A DNA stretch of 64,000 nt from NCBI RefSeq assembly GCF_023744375.2, contig NZ_CP146284.1, forward strand, positions 558,001-622,000. Reading direction: 5' to 3'. Made by a program: the position numbers and the translations under genes. This DNA comes from Parabacteroides sp. AD58. Lineage in GTDB: Bacteria > Bacteroidota > Bacteroidia > Bacteroidales > Tannerellaceae. Below are positions 6,741 through 15,197 of the stretch, piece by piece (position 1 is the first letter of the stretch; every line of letters starts with the position of its first letter). The notes beneath the pieces were generated by a model. The model made no database searches, was not told the DNA's origin, and saw only the letters and a list, made by a program, of their open reading frames with translations.

Positions 6741-9203
6741 ATGAACATATCTTACAACTGGCTGAAAGAATATCTTGATTTCGATTTACAGCCCGAAGAA
6801 GTAGCTGCCGCCCTGACTTCCATTGGTCTGGAAACGGGCAGCGTTGAAGAAGTACAGACCATCAAAGGTGGTTTGGAAGGTTTGGTAATCGGCGAAGTAC
6901 TTACCTGCGAAGCACATCCTAATTCAGATCATTTACATGTTACTACAGTCAATGTAGGTAGTGGCGAACCCTTGCAGATTGTCTGCGGTGCCTCGAATGT
7001 TGCTGCCGGACAGAAAGTTGTCGTAGCAGTTCCGGGGACGAAGCTGTATGATGGTGATAAGGAGTTTACGATCAAACGCTCCAAACTGCGCGGAGTTGAG
7101 TCGAACGGTATGATTTGTGCGGAAGATGAAATCGGTGTGGGTACGGATCATTCGGGCATTATTGTATTACCGGCTGATACAGTTGTAGGAACTCCTGCTA
7201 AAGAATACTATAATATAAAGAGCGATTATGTGCTGGAAGTAGACATCACACCGAACCGTGTGGATGCGACTTCTCATTTCGGCGTGGCTCGTGACCTGGC
7301 TGCTTATCTGAAGCAAAACGGGAAACCGGCAGCTTTGAAGCGTCCTTCGGTTGATGCTTTCCGGATTGACGATCCAACGCCGGGCGTTCAGGTTGAAGTC
7401 GTAAATACAGAGGCTTGCCTGCGTTATTCAGGAGTGACCATTAAAGGTGTTACCGTAAAGGAAAGTCCGGAATGGCTGCAAAACAAACTGCGTACCATCG
7501 GTCTGCGTCCAATCAATAATGTCGTAGATATCACCAATTATATCTTGCACGGCATGGGACAGCCGCTGCATTCTTTCGATGCAGACAAGATAAAAGGAGG
7601 CAAAGTAATCGTTAAATCGGCCGAAGAAGGACAGAAGTTCGTTACACTGGATGGCGTAGAACGTACCTTGACAGCCCGCGACCTGATGATCTGCAACACT
7701 GAAGAACCAATGTGTATTGCCGGTGTGTTCGGTGGACTGGAATCAGGTGTTACTGAACATACAACAGATGTATTCCTGGAATCGGCAACTTTCCATCCGA
7801 CTTGGATCCGTAAGAGTGCACGCCGCTTCGGCTTGAATACCGATGCTTCTTTCCGTTATGAACGTGGCTTGGACCCGAATGTGACGATTTATATCCTGAA
7901 ATATGCGGCTTTGCTGGTAAAGGAACTGGCAGGCGGAACCATTACGGGTGACATCCAGGATGTTTATCCAACCGTATTTAATCCGTATAAGGTAGATATT
8001 ACATATGATAAGATCAACTCGCTGACAGGAAAAGTCATTCCGGTAGAAACGGTAAAGAGTATTCTCGACAGCCTGGAAATGAAGATTACAAACGAAACAG
8101 CCGAAGGCCTGAGCCTGGAAGTTCCGGTTTACCGTATCGACGTACAGCGCGATGTCGACGTGATTGAAGACATCCTGCGTATTTATGGATATAATAACAT
8201 CGAGTTCAGTGATCATGTCAAGTCAAACTTGAGCTATCAGACACCGACCGACCACAGCTACAAGATGCAGAACCTGATTTCTGAGCAATTGTGTGGTTGC
8301 GGTTTCAATGAAATCCTGAATAATTCACTGACCCGCTCGGCTTATTATGACAAGCTGACTACTTATCCGGCCGATCATTGTGTGATGGTGATGAATCCGC
8401 TGAGTGCTGACCTGAACTGCATGCGTCAGACATTACTGTTCGGTGGTCTGGAAAGTATCGAGCATAACATCAAACGGAAGAAAGGAAATATCCGTTTCTA
8501 TGAGTTCGGCAATTGCTACGATTATAACAAGGCAAACAAGAAAGAAGACCAGATCTTGAGTGAATTCAGCGAAGATTATCGCCTGGCCTTGTGGTTGTGT
8601 GGTAATCGGGTAGAAAACAACTGGGCGCATCCGAACGAGAAATCATCTGTTTACGAACTGAAAGCCTATGTAGAAAATGTGCTGGTTCGCTTGGGTGTGA
8701 ACCTGAAGAAAGTTGTCGTAGCTAATCTGACGAGCGATATCTACGATGCGGCTCTGAGCTACACGACGCAGTCGGGCAAGCTGTTGGGCACCATGGGTAT
8801 TGTCAGCCATAAGATTTGCAAGGCAATGGATATTGATACCGAAGTCTACTTTGCCGAATTCTCGTGGAACCTGCTGATGAAGGAAACGAAGAAGAACAAG
8901 GTGACTTATTCGGATCTGTCGAAGTTCCCGGCTGTTAAGCGTGACCTGGCCTTGTTGCTGGATAAGAGTGTTCAGTTTGCCGAAATCCAGAAGATTGCTC
9001 AGGACAGCGAACGCAAGCTGCTGAAAGAAGTAACGTTGTTTGATGTGTATGAAGGAAAGAATCTGCCGGCAGGTAAGAAATCGTATGCAGTCAGCTTCTA
9101 TCTGCAGGATGAAACAAAGACATTAAACGATAAGCAGATCGACGCCATCATGAAGAAGATCCAGACAAACCTGGAACAGAAGCTGGGTGCGCAGCTGCGA
9201 TAA
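6741..9203 (+). CDS. pheT: Phenylalanine-tRNA ligase beta subunit
   Basis: The beta chain of the (alphabeta)2 enzyme that charges tRNA-Phe; it acts with PheS in the cytoplasm. The 820 residues show the expected domain order: N-terminal half-domain (MNISYNWLKEYLDF), tRNA-binding OB fold at about 40-150 (HPNSDHLHVTTVNVGSG, then IVCGASN), B3/B4 editing domain in the 200-400 range, B5 domain near 400-480, catalytic-like core, and a C-terminal ferredoxin-fold anticodon-binding domain ending QKLGAQLR. pheS is not adjacent, so the two subunits are encoded apart here. The yebC-like gene follows 51 bp downstream and is probably co-transcribed. Confidence 0.97.
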   Translation: MNISYNWLKEYLDFDLQPEEVAAALTSIGLETGSVEEVQTIKGGLEGLVIGEVLTCEAHPNSDHLHVTTVNVGSGEPLQIVCGASNVAAGQKVVVAVPGTKLYDGDKEFTIKRSKLRGVESNGMICAEDEIGVGTDHSGIIVLPADTVVGTPAKEYYNIKSDYVLEVDITPNRVDATSHFGVARDLAAYLKQNGKPAALKRPSVDAFRIDDPTPGVQVEVVNTEACLRYSGVTIKGVTVKESPEWLQNKLRTIGLRPINNVVDITNYILHGMGQPLHSFDADKIKGGKVIVKSAEEGQKFVTLDGVERTLTARDLMICNTEEPMCIAGVFGGLESGVTEHTTDVFLESATFHPTWIRKSARRFGLNTDASFRYERGLDPNVTIYILKYAALLVKELAGGTITGDIQDVYPTVFNPYKVDITYDKINSLTGKVIPVETVKSILDSLEMKITNETAEGLSLEVPVYRIDVQRDVDVIEDILRIYGYNNIEFSDHVKSNLSYQTPTDHSYKMQNLISEQLCGCGFNEILNNSLTRSAYYDKLTTYPADHCVMVMNPLSADLNCMRQTLLFGGLESIEHNIKRKKGNIRFYEFGNCYDYNKANKKEDQILSEFSEDYRLALWLCGNRVENNWAHPNEKSSVYELKAYVENVLVRLGVNLKKVVVANLTSDIYDAALSYTTQSGKLLGTMGIVSHKICKAMDIDTEVYFAEFSWNLLMKETKKNKVTYSDLSKFPAVKRDLALLLDKSVQFAEIQKIAQDSERKLLKEVTLFDVYEGKNLPAGKKSYAVSFYLQDETKTLNDKQIDAIMKKIQTNLEQKLGAQLR

Positions 9204-9254
9204 GGGAATGAAATTAAGTCTATATAAAAAATAATAATAAAACAATAACATAGT

Positions 9255-9992
9255 ATGGGAAGAGCGTTTGAGTTCCGTAAAGCAAGAAAGTTTAAACGTT
9301 GGGGCAACATGGCCCGTGTATTTACAAAACTGGGTAAGGAAATCACTATTTGTGCTAAGCAAGGTGGTCCGGAACCGGAAAACAATCCGCGTTTGCGTGT
9401 CTTGATGCAGACAGCCAAGAAGGAAAACATGCCGAAGGAAAACGTGGAAAGAGCCATCAAGCGTGCTGTATCAAAAGACTTCACCGATTATAAGGAAATG
9501 AATTACGAAGGTTACGGTCCTTACGGTATCGCTATCTTCGTTGAAACAGCTACCGACAACACAACGCGTACGGTAGCCAATGTACGCAGCTACTTCAATA
9601 AATGTGGTGGTTCTTTGGGAACAAGCGGTAGCTTGGAATTCTTGTTCACGCACAAATGTGTGTTCCATATCGTAAAGCCGGAAAATGTTTCTTTGGATGA
9701 CTTGGAACTGGAATTGATCGACTTCGGTGTTGATGAACTGGATGTAGACGACGAAAGCAATGAAGTGATTCTGTATGGCGAGTTTGCCCAGAATGCAGCT
9801 ATCCAGAAGTATTTGGAAGAAAACGGATATGAAATCACAAGTAGTGAGTTTGTCCGTATCCCGAATGATTTGAAGGAAGTAACTCCAGAACAGCGTGAAA
9901 CGATCGAAAAGCTGATCGAAAAGCTGGAAGAAGACGACGACGTACAGAATGTTTTCCACAACATGAAGGAAGACGACAGCAAGGAAGAATAA
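9255..9992 (+). CDS. YebC/PmpR (TACO1-like) family protein
   Basis: A 245-residue cytoplasmic protein of the widespread YebC/PmpR/TACO1 family. Family members are described as DNA-binding regulators or, more recently, as factors that relieve ribosome stalling. Signatures are the N-terminal MGRAFEFRKARKFKRWGNMARVFTK region, the EITICAKQGGPEPENNPRLR stretch and the ENMPKENVERAIKRA helix; an acidic C-terminal tail (EEDDDVQN) follows. The N-terminus MGRAFEFRKAR is the variant often seen in Bacteroidota in place of MAGHSKW. It lies 51 bp after pheT and is closed by a clear terminator. The family is certain, the molecular role is not. Confidence 0.93.
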   Translation: MGRAFEFRKARKFKRWGNMARVFTKLGKEITICAKQGGPEPENNPRLRVLMQTAKKENMPKENVERAIKRAVSKDFTDYKEMNYEGYGPYGIAIFVETATDNTTRTVANVRSYFNKCGGSLGTSGSLEFLFTHKCVFHIVKPENVSLDDLELELIDFGVDELDVDDESNEVILYGEFAQNAAIQKYLEENGYEITSSEFVRIPNDLKEVTPEQRETIEKLIEKLEEDDDVQNVFHNMKEDDSKEE

Positions 9993-10016
9993 TCTTTCCC
10001 TTTGATTAAGAATACG

Positions 10017-10057
10017 AAAGCCAGGGGTGAATATTTCATCTCTGGCTTTTTTTGTGT
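10017..10057 (+). terminator. Terminator of the pheT-yebC unit
   Basis: AAAGCCAG (10017-10024) pairs with CTGGCTTT (10042-10049), extended inward by GGGTGA/TCATCT-type pairs, and is followed by TTTTGTGTCTTC. It lies 25 bp after the yebC stop. Confidence 0.85.
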
Positions 10058-10188
10058 CTTCATTAAAAGATTATGGTTATTTCTTATAGAGTCAATCCAG
10101 TCAATGAGTAAGAGCAATAAGAGTCTATCCCTTTTATTTATAAAGAGATTTGAAGTCAAACAAATCGTTAAATGACATGGATTTTATC

Positions 10189-10307
10189 GTTTCACCCAGG
10201 TGATTCGATCGTTTCACCTGGGTGGGACGATCGTTCCACAAGGGTGAAACGATCATTCCACATCTGTGGAACGATAAACGAAGTTTGGATCTAATTTTGC
10301 AGGCAGC
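10189..10307. repeat. Array A: four tandem 22-bp palindromic units plus conserved tail
   Basis: Four consecutive 22-bp units occupy 10189-10210, 10211-10232, 10233-10254 and 10255-10276. Each is an imperfect 18-bp palindrome of the form GTTTCACC..GGTGAAAC followed by GATC (GATA in the last). Twenty bases later comes TTTGCAGGCAGCC (10295-10307), close to the TTGCCAGGCAGAA tail of the other two arrays. The array lies between convergent genes, after the yebC terminator. It holds no ORF. Not a CRISPR: the units are palindromic and there are no unique spacers. Confidence 0.85.
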
Positions 10308-10309
10308 CA

Positions 10310-10357
10310 TAAAAATACCCCGCCGGAAGTCAGTGAATGAACTTTTCAGCGGGGTTA
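10310..10357 (-). terminator. Terminator of the two-component operon
   Basis: On the minus strand ACCCCGC (10355-10349) pairs with GCGGGGT (10323-10317), and the hairpin is followed by ATTTTTATGG. It lies about 30 bp beyond the stop codon of the histidine kinase. Confidence 0.75.
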
Positions 10358-10384
10358 TTTTATCTATGTAAAGACGAAATCCTT

Positions 10385-12160
10385 TTAGATATGTTTCTTC
10401 AGGGTAAATAAGAAACTGATGCCTTTTCCTTTCTGGCTCTTGGCCGAAATCTGTCCTTTGTGGAAGAGGACGGCATTCTTAACGATCGAAAGACCCAGTC
10501 CGGTTCCTCCCAGTTTGCGGCTACGGCCTTTATCGACCCGATAGAAGCGTTCGAAGATGCGGTTGATATGTTCTTCTTCCACTCCGATACCGTTGTCCGA
10601 GAAGTTGAAATAATAGAATTTCTCGTCCTCTTTATAACAGGTCAGGCTGATGGTAATATTCTCGCCGGCATAGGCGATGGAATTATCAAACAGATTCCGG
10701 AAGATAGAGTAGAGGAGCGAATGATTTCCATGAATCGTGGCATTCGCCGGCAGGTCGATCTGGCAGGAAATATGCTTTTCTTCCATCTTCTGAGCGCATT
10801 CATGCTCGATTTCTTGTACCAGCTGATTGATATTGATGTCGGTCAGATCAAACATGGATCCGGCTTCATCCATCCGGTTCAAGACAGAAATATCCTGCAG
10901 CAGAACCGTCAGTCGGGTACTTTGCGAATAACAGCGCTCGATGAAGAACTTCCATTTGTCGGCCGGCAGATCCGGATTGTTGATGATTGTTTCCAGATAT
11001 CCCTGAATACTGCTGACCGGCGTTTTCAGCTCGTGTGCGATGTTCTGCGTCAGTTGCCTTTTCATCCGGCTTTCTTCCTCCTGGCGGGAAATATCATTGA
11101 TAGAGATTTCATAACTGTTGTTGAGGAACATCATACATTCAACCAGGAAAATCTTTCCGCCCTTGTCGATGGTTATCGTTTCCCGCAGCACCCGTTTATG
11201 ATCGGTACCTTTGTGTTCTTCCAGGAAATTGCGGATCGGCGTGAGTTCTTCCAGGTCCAATACCTCTTCAGCCGTATGAATAGGATTATCAGAGATGAGA
11301 TTGGCAAACTGGATGTACAGGATGTTCGACAGGATTTCCTGTCCGTCGTCGGTAAACATGGCGAATCCTTCCCGTGAATACTGGAAGTGCTTGATGATCT
11401 TTTCTCGTTCGACAGCCAGTTCATTCTTTGCCTTCTGCTGTTTATGATACAGGGTAATGATTAGTTTGGAAATATCACCCAGCTCGTCGTTCGGGAAGAC
11501 ATATTCTTCATCATCCTGCTTCACATCCCGGATATTACGGGCAAAATCCCTTAATTTGGAGATGGTTTGTCCGATACTCAAGGTAAATTTAGACAACACG
11601 AAGAGGAAGATCACAACCATCAGCCCCATGAAATAGATGAAGTCCTTGTTGATAGCCAAGATTCCTTTCACATACGGATCATACGGAATGGCCGTCCGGT
11701 AGATATAATTGTTGATGTTGGAAGCCGAGTAGAAGTATCTCTTTCCCGTCGTCTTCGATTTGCGGATGGCAAAGCTCTTTTTAGTGAGCCGCGCGTTATG
11801 CACTTCGCTTCGGTCGTTATGATTTTCGAAGATATCGTTTCCACTGTTGTCGAACAAGACGTCTCCTTCCGGGTTGATCACCGTCACACGGATATCTTTT
11901 TGCGGGATTTCGTCGAGAAAACTATGGATGATGCTATCCGTTTCCTGACCTTTTTCGTGCTGGATGCGGTAATGAATCTGATAATTGTACGTCTTTAAGA
12001 CAGTATCCAGTTTTTCCTGGGCAAATTCGGTTTCCCGCTGATACTGAAAGATCAGTACACAACCCGTAAAACCAAGAAAGATAAAGAAGATAGACCAGAA
12101 CAATCGTTGGCTGAATGGAATCCGATTGTTGGTTATAATTTTTTCTGTTTTATTTTCCAT
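10385..12160 (-). CDS. Sensor histidine kinase (PhoR-like)
   Basis: A 591-residue membrane sensor kinase that would phosphorylate the response regulator encoded just upstream. Two membrane segments (about 19-40 and 174-198) enclose a periplasmic sensor loop of roughly 130 residues. A HAMP-like linker and a PAS-like region follow at about 265-360. The dimerisation domain carries the phospho-acceptor H376 in NIAHELKTPVSS. The ATPase domain shows an N box (FRNLFDNSIAYA), G1 (FSDNGIGV) and G2 (KLGGTGLGLSIVK). The order and motifs match PhoR-type kinases of Bacteroidota. The signal sensed is unknown. It starts 40 bp after the regulator's stop and ends at a terminator. Confidence 0.92.
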   Translation of the reverse strand: MENKTEKIITNNRIPFSQRLFWSIFFIFLGFTGCVLIFQYQRETEFAQEKLDTVLKTYNYQIHYRIQHEKGQETDSIIHSFLDEIPQKDIRVTVINPEGDVLFDNSGNDIFENHNDRSEVHNARLTKKSFAIRKSKTTGKRYFYSASNINNYIYRTAIPYDPYVKGILAINKDFIYFMGLMVVIFLFVLSKFTLSIGQTISKLRDFARNIRDVKQDDEEYVFPNDELGDISKLIITLYHKQQKAKNELAVEREKIIKHFQYSREGFAMFTDDGQEILSNILYIQFANLISDNPIHTAEEVLDLEELTPIRNFLEEHKGTDHKRVLRETITIDKGGKIFLVECMMFLNNSYEISINDISRQEEESRMKRQLTQNIAHELKTPVSSIQGYLETIINNPDLPADKWKFFIERCYSQSTRLTVLLQDISVLNRMDEAGSMFDLTDININQLVQEIEHECAQKMEEKHISCQIDLPANATIHGNHSLLYSIFRNLFDNSIAYAGENITISLTCYKEDEKFYYFNFSDNGIGVEEEHINRIFERFYRVDKGRSRKLGGTGLGLSIVKNAVLFHKGQISAKSQKGKGISFLFTLKKHI

Positions 12161-12200
12161 TCACGTTCCTTTCATATAATAGTTGTCAGTATTCCTGTTT

Positions 12201-12896
12201 TTAGCCTTCAAAACAGTAACCGAAACCCAGGCGTGTTACGATATTTTTCCCGTATTCACCGATTTTCTTACGCAGGCGGGTAATGTTGACGTCGATGGTC
12301 CGGTCAAGAACATAGACTTCGTCTTTCCACACGCGCGAGAGGATTTCCTCGCGGGAGAACACATGATTGATATTCTCGAGCAGCAGTTTCAGAATTTCAA
12401 ATTCCTTTTTGGTCAGTGCCACTTCTTCGCCATTGATTGTCGCTTTGATGCGCTGCGTGTCCAGCTTCAGGGTGTTGTATGTCAGGATATTTTCATTGAC
12501 AGGCTTCTTTTCTTCCAGACTTCTTCTCAACACGGCTTTGACGCGGGCCTGCACCTGCTTGATAGAGAAAGGTTTGGAAATATAATCGTCGGCACCCAGG
12601 TTGAAACCTGTCAGCATATCGTTTTCAGTATCTTTGGCCGTCAGGAATATAATGGGAATATGAGCTGTCTTTTCGTTTTTCTTCAACATGCTGGCCAGCT
12701 TGAAACCCGATATTTCTCCCATCATGACGTCGAGCAGCAGCAGGTCGTAATCTGTCAGGTTCAACGTAAGCGCTTCTTCGGCGCTGTAGGCTGTATCGAC
12801 TGTGTAGCCTTCTGTTTCGAGATTGAACTTTAAGATTTCACACAAATCTTCTTCATCGTCGACGACAAGAATATGAGGATTCTGTTTTGTTATCAT
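12201..12896 (-). CDS. OmpR/PhoB-type response regulator
   Basis: A 231-residue two-domain regulator. The receiver domain (about 6-125) has the acidic pair in VVDDEED, the phospho-acceptor D56 (LLLLDVMMG) and the switch Lys in ISKPFS. A winged-helix DNA-binding domain follows (LTKKEFEILKLLLEN, then TIDVNITRLRKKIG). The C-terminal motif reads GFGYCFEG, where most relatives have GxGYRFE, so an Arg is replaced by Cys. It is first in the operon, with the kinase directly downstream. The ATG at 12896 lies about 35 bp from a weak promoter-like CCTTTG on the minus strand. Target genes cannot be told from the sequence. Confidence 0.93.
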   Translation of the reverse strand: MITKQNPHILVVDDEEDLCEILKFNLETEGYTVDTAYSAEEALTLNLTDYDLLLLDVMMGEISGFKLASMLKKNEKTAHIPIIFLTAKDTENDMLTGFNLGADDYISKPFSIKQVQARVKAVLRRSLEEKKPVNENILTYNTLKLDTQRIKATINGEEVALTKKEFEILKLLLENINHVFSREEILSRVWKDEVYVLDRTIDVNITRLRKKIGEYGKNIVTRLGFGYCFEG

Positions 12897-13007
12897 AGTA
12901 CTAATATTATATTTTTCATTTCTGTTGCAAAGGAACGACTGGTATGTTTCGGTTGAATGAAATCAATATTACAATTATGTTACAATGTGTTGGTGCTTTC
13001 CTTGTTC

Positions 13008-14267
13008 TCAGCCGATAATCAGCTGGATCAGCAAGAACAGATTAAGCAGACTGACGATGGTGCCTAAAATGAGTAATACGATATTCGTTAACCGGCTGTT
13101 GGCAAATTCACCCATGACCTTTTTGCTGGAGGTCAGATAAACCTGGGTAAAGATAGTAATTGGTAATTGAATACTCAGTACCATTTGCGAAAGAATGAGT
13201 CCGCGGAAAGGATCATCGACAACGAAAATCAAAAGCAGCGCCGGCAGGAAAGAACAGAGCACACCGATTTTGGAGTGAATATCCTTGTGGTGATAGGCTT
13301 CGCCGAAGATACCGGCAAAGATGGAAGCGCCAGCAATGCCGGATGTGATGGTAGATGAAATTCCGGCCATCAGCAGCGCGACAGCAAAGATAACGCCGGC
13401 GTTGTTGCCAACGAGCGGAACAAGCAGCTGTTGTGCCTGGTCCAGTTCGCTGACAGCTATTTTCTCCTGAAAGAAGGTCGAAGCCGCCAGGATAATCATG
13501 GCCGAATTAATACCCCAGCCGATAACCATTGATAACAGCGTATCATAGAATTCGTATTTGAGCTGCTTGTGTATGACGGTCTTGTCTTCCAGATTCCATT
13601 TCCGGCTCTGTATGACTTCGGAATGCAGAAACAGGTTATGGGGCATCACGACGGCACCCAAGACACTCATCACGATCAGCAATGAATGATCCGGAAACGA
13701 CGGCTTGATCCAGCCAACGGCAGCTTCTTGCCAGTTGACGTCGACCAACGCCAGTTCATATAAAAAGGAAAGGCCGATGATGGAAACAAACATGATGATC
13801 CAGCGTTCGATTTTGCTGTAAGTATTGCTGAGAAGCATCAGCAGGCACGCCAGTGTTACGATGACAGCTCCCGCTTTGATAGGAATACTGAACAGCATCT
13901 TCAAGGCAATGGCGCCGCCTAATATTTCGGCGAGCGAAGTGGAAATGCTGGCCATCATAGCAGAAATCAGGATGGGCCGGCTGAGCTTTTTGGGCAGATA
14001 TTGGGTTGTCGCTTCAGATAAACACAGTCCGGTGACAATGCCCAAGTGGGCCACATTGTGCTGGATGATGATGAGCATGATGGAAGAAAAGGTCACGACC
14101 CAGAGAAGAGCATAACCAAATTCAGAACCTGCGGCCAGGTTGGTTGCCCAGTTGCCCGGATCAATGAAACCGACGGTAACAAGTAGTCCGGGACCGATAT
14201 ATTTCAGCAGTTCGAGTGCTCCTGAATGCGGATGATGATTGCGCTTGAGCTTTTCCAGTATATTCAT
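13008..14267 (-). CDS. Nramp family divalent metal transporter (MntH-like)
   Basis: A 419-residue, roughly 11-segment proton-coupled importer of Mn2+/Fe2+. The two diagnostic unwound-helix motifs are present: DPGN in segment 1 (D36-N39) and MPHN in segment 6 (M208-N211). The methionine before PHN is the metal-coordinating residue that distinguishes Nramp transition-metal importers from the Mg2+-type relatives. Transcription is on the same strand as the two-component pair, but a 111-bp gap separates them, so independent transcription is likely. The 136 bp between its start and the thiamin terminator holds an AACAAT/ATTGTT inverted repeat but no regulator site I can name. Confidence 0.93.
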   Translation of the reverse strand: MNILEKLKRNHHPHSGALELLKYIGPGLLVTVGFIDPGNWATNLAAGSEFGYALLWVVTFSSIMLIIIQHNVAHLGIVTGLCLSEATTQYLPKKLSRPILISAMMASISTSLAEILGGAIALKMLFSIPIKAGAVIVTLACLLMLLSNTYSKIERWIIMFVSIIGLSFLYELALVDVNWQEAAVGWIKPSFPDHSLLIVMSVLGAVVMPHNLFLHSEVIQSRKWNLEDKTVIHKQLKYEFYDTLLSMVIGWGINSAMIILAASTFFQEKIAVSELDQAQQLLVPLVGNNAGVIFAVALLMAGISSTITSGIAGASIFAGIFGEAYHHKDIHSKIGVLCSFLPALLLIFVVDDPFRGLILSQMVLSIQLPITIFTQVYLTSSKKVMGEFANSRLTNIVLLILGTIVSLLNLFLLIQLIIG

Positions 14268-14403
14268 TGTTCTTTCTTATTTTATGATCCGACAATAATG
14301 ACAAGACAGGCCTTTTCTGCATATCCTATCTTAAAGTAACAATTTATTTGTTGGCATTGTTTCGCCTGAGTGGTTAAAACTACTTTCTTCGGAGGGTATA
14401 AAA

Positions 14404-14447
14404 TACGCTGACCTGATAAAAGCCATGGTCTTTATCAAGCCAGCGTA
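14404..14447 (-). terminator. Terminator of the thiamin operon
   Basis: On the minus strand TACGCTGGCTTGATAAA pairs with TTTATCAGGTCAGCGTA around a short loop (about 17 bp with one or two mismatches), followed by TTTTATACCC. It lies about 50 bp past the thiF stop. Confidence 0.8.
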
Positions 14448-14498
14448 CAGAAAAGAGATTATAGGGATGTGTATAAGTCAGGAGTAATCATCTTCCTC

Positions 14499-15197
14499 TC
14501 AAAGAGAGAAGAGGCAGCTGTTCATTGTCTTCAGGTCGATTGTCCAGAGTTTCCCGTTGAGCGGTTCGCCGCATCCGGTAATTAGTTTGATGGCTTCAGA
14601 CGCTTCCACGCAGCCTACAACGCCGGGCAATACGCCCATCACACCTTTGGGCGGCGTTTCCATCTGGCTGGTTTCCGCTTCTGGAAACAAGTCCCGGTAT
14701 GTTTTTCCTCCCGGCAGATTGAATACAGCCACTTGTCCGTCGAACTCACGGATGGCACCGTAAACATACGGTTTATGCAACCGGGACGAAACATCGCTGA
14801 TCAGATAGCGGGTCGGGAAATTATCACAGCCGTCGATGACCAGATCGTACTGTGAAATCAGTTCCTCGGCATTCCCGTCGGTTAAGCGGCAGGGAAAAGT
14901 ATCTGCAATCAACTGGCTGTTCAGTGCCTGCAAACGACGGGCAGCACAAATCACCTTCGGCTGTCCGACTTCACTTTCGGTATAAAGCACCTGACGCTGC
15001 AGGTTCGATTCACTTACGACGTCATCATCAACCAGTCCGATTCTTCCGATTCCGGCAGCAGCCAGGTAAAGGGCAATGGGCGAACCCAGTCCGCCCACAC
15101 CGATGAGCAAGACTTTTGCTTCGCCCAGTTTCTTCTGACCTTCTTCTCCAATCTCCGGTAAGATGATATGCCTATTATACCGTTGCTGCAGCTGCAT
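14499..15197 (-). CDS. thiF: ThiF/HesA-type adenylyltransferase for ThiS
   Basis: It adenylates the C-terminal glycine of ThiS so that sulfur can be loaded for thiazole synthesis. The nucleotide-binding motif GVGGLGS lies at about 33-39, followed by DDDVVSESNLQRQVL and the DGCDNFPTRYLISD segment of the E1-like superfamily. The frame opens upstream to 15254, but MQLQQRYNRHIILPEIGEEG at 15197 is the usual family start, giving 232 residues and a 23-bp overlap with thiH. The Cys-X2-Cys pairs that bind zinc in E. coli ThiF and MoeB are not visible, and the protein ends early, so this is a zinc-less form. MoeB is the main alternative; operon context favours ThiF. Confidence 0.88.
   Translation of the reverse strand: MQLQQRYNRHIILPEIGEEGQKKLGEAKVLLIGVGGLGSPIALYLAAAGIGRIGLVDDDVVSESNLQRQVLYTESEVGQPKVICAARRLQALNSQLIADTFPCRLTDGNAEELISQYDLVIDGCDNFPTRYLISDVSSRLHKPYVYGAIREFDGQVAVFNLPGGKTYRDLFPEAETSQMETPPKGVMGVLPGVVGCVEASEAIKLITGCGEPLNGKLWTIDLKTMNSCLFSL

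Noticed and set aside
10189..10276. 22-bp arrays as CRISPR
   Set aside because: Units are directly adjacent with only 4-bp constant spacers, are internally palindromic, number only four, and no cas genes are nearby.
14268..14403. Manganese (yybP-ykoY) riboswitch upstream of the Nramp gene
   Set aside because: The conserved loop sequences of that riboswitch class are not seen; only an AACAAT/ATTGTT inverted repeat is present.
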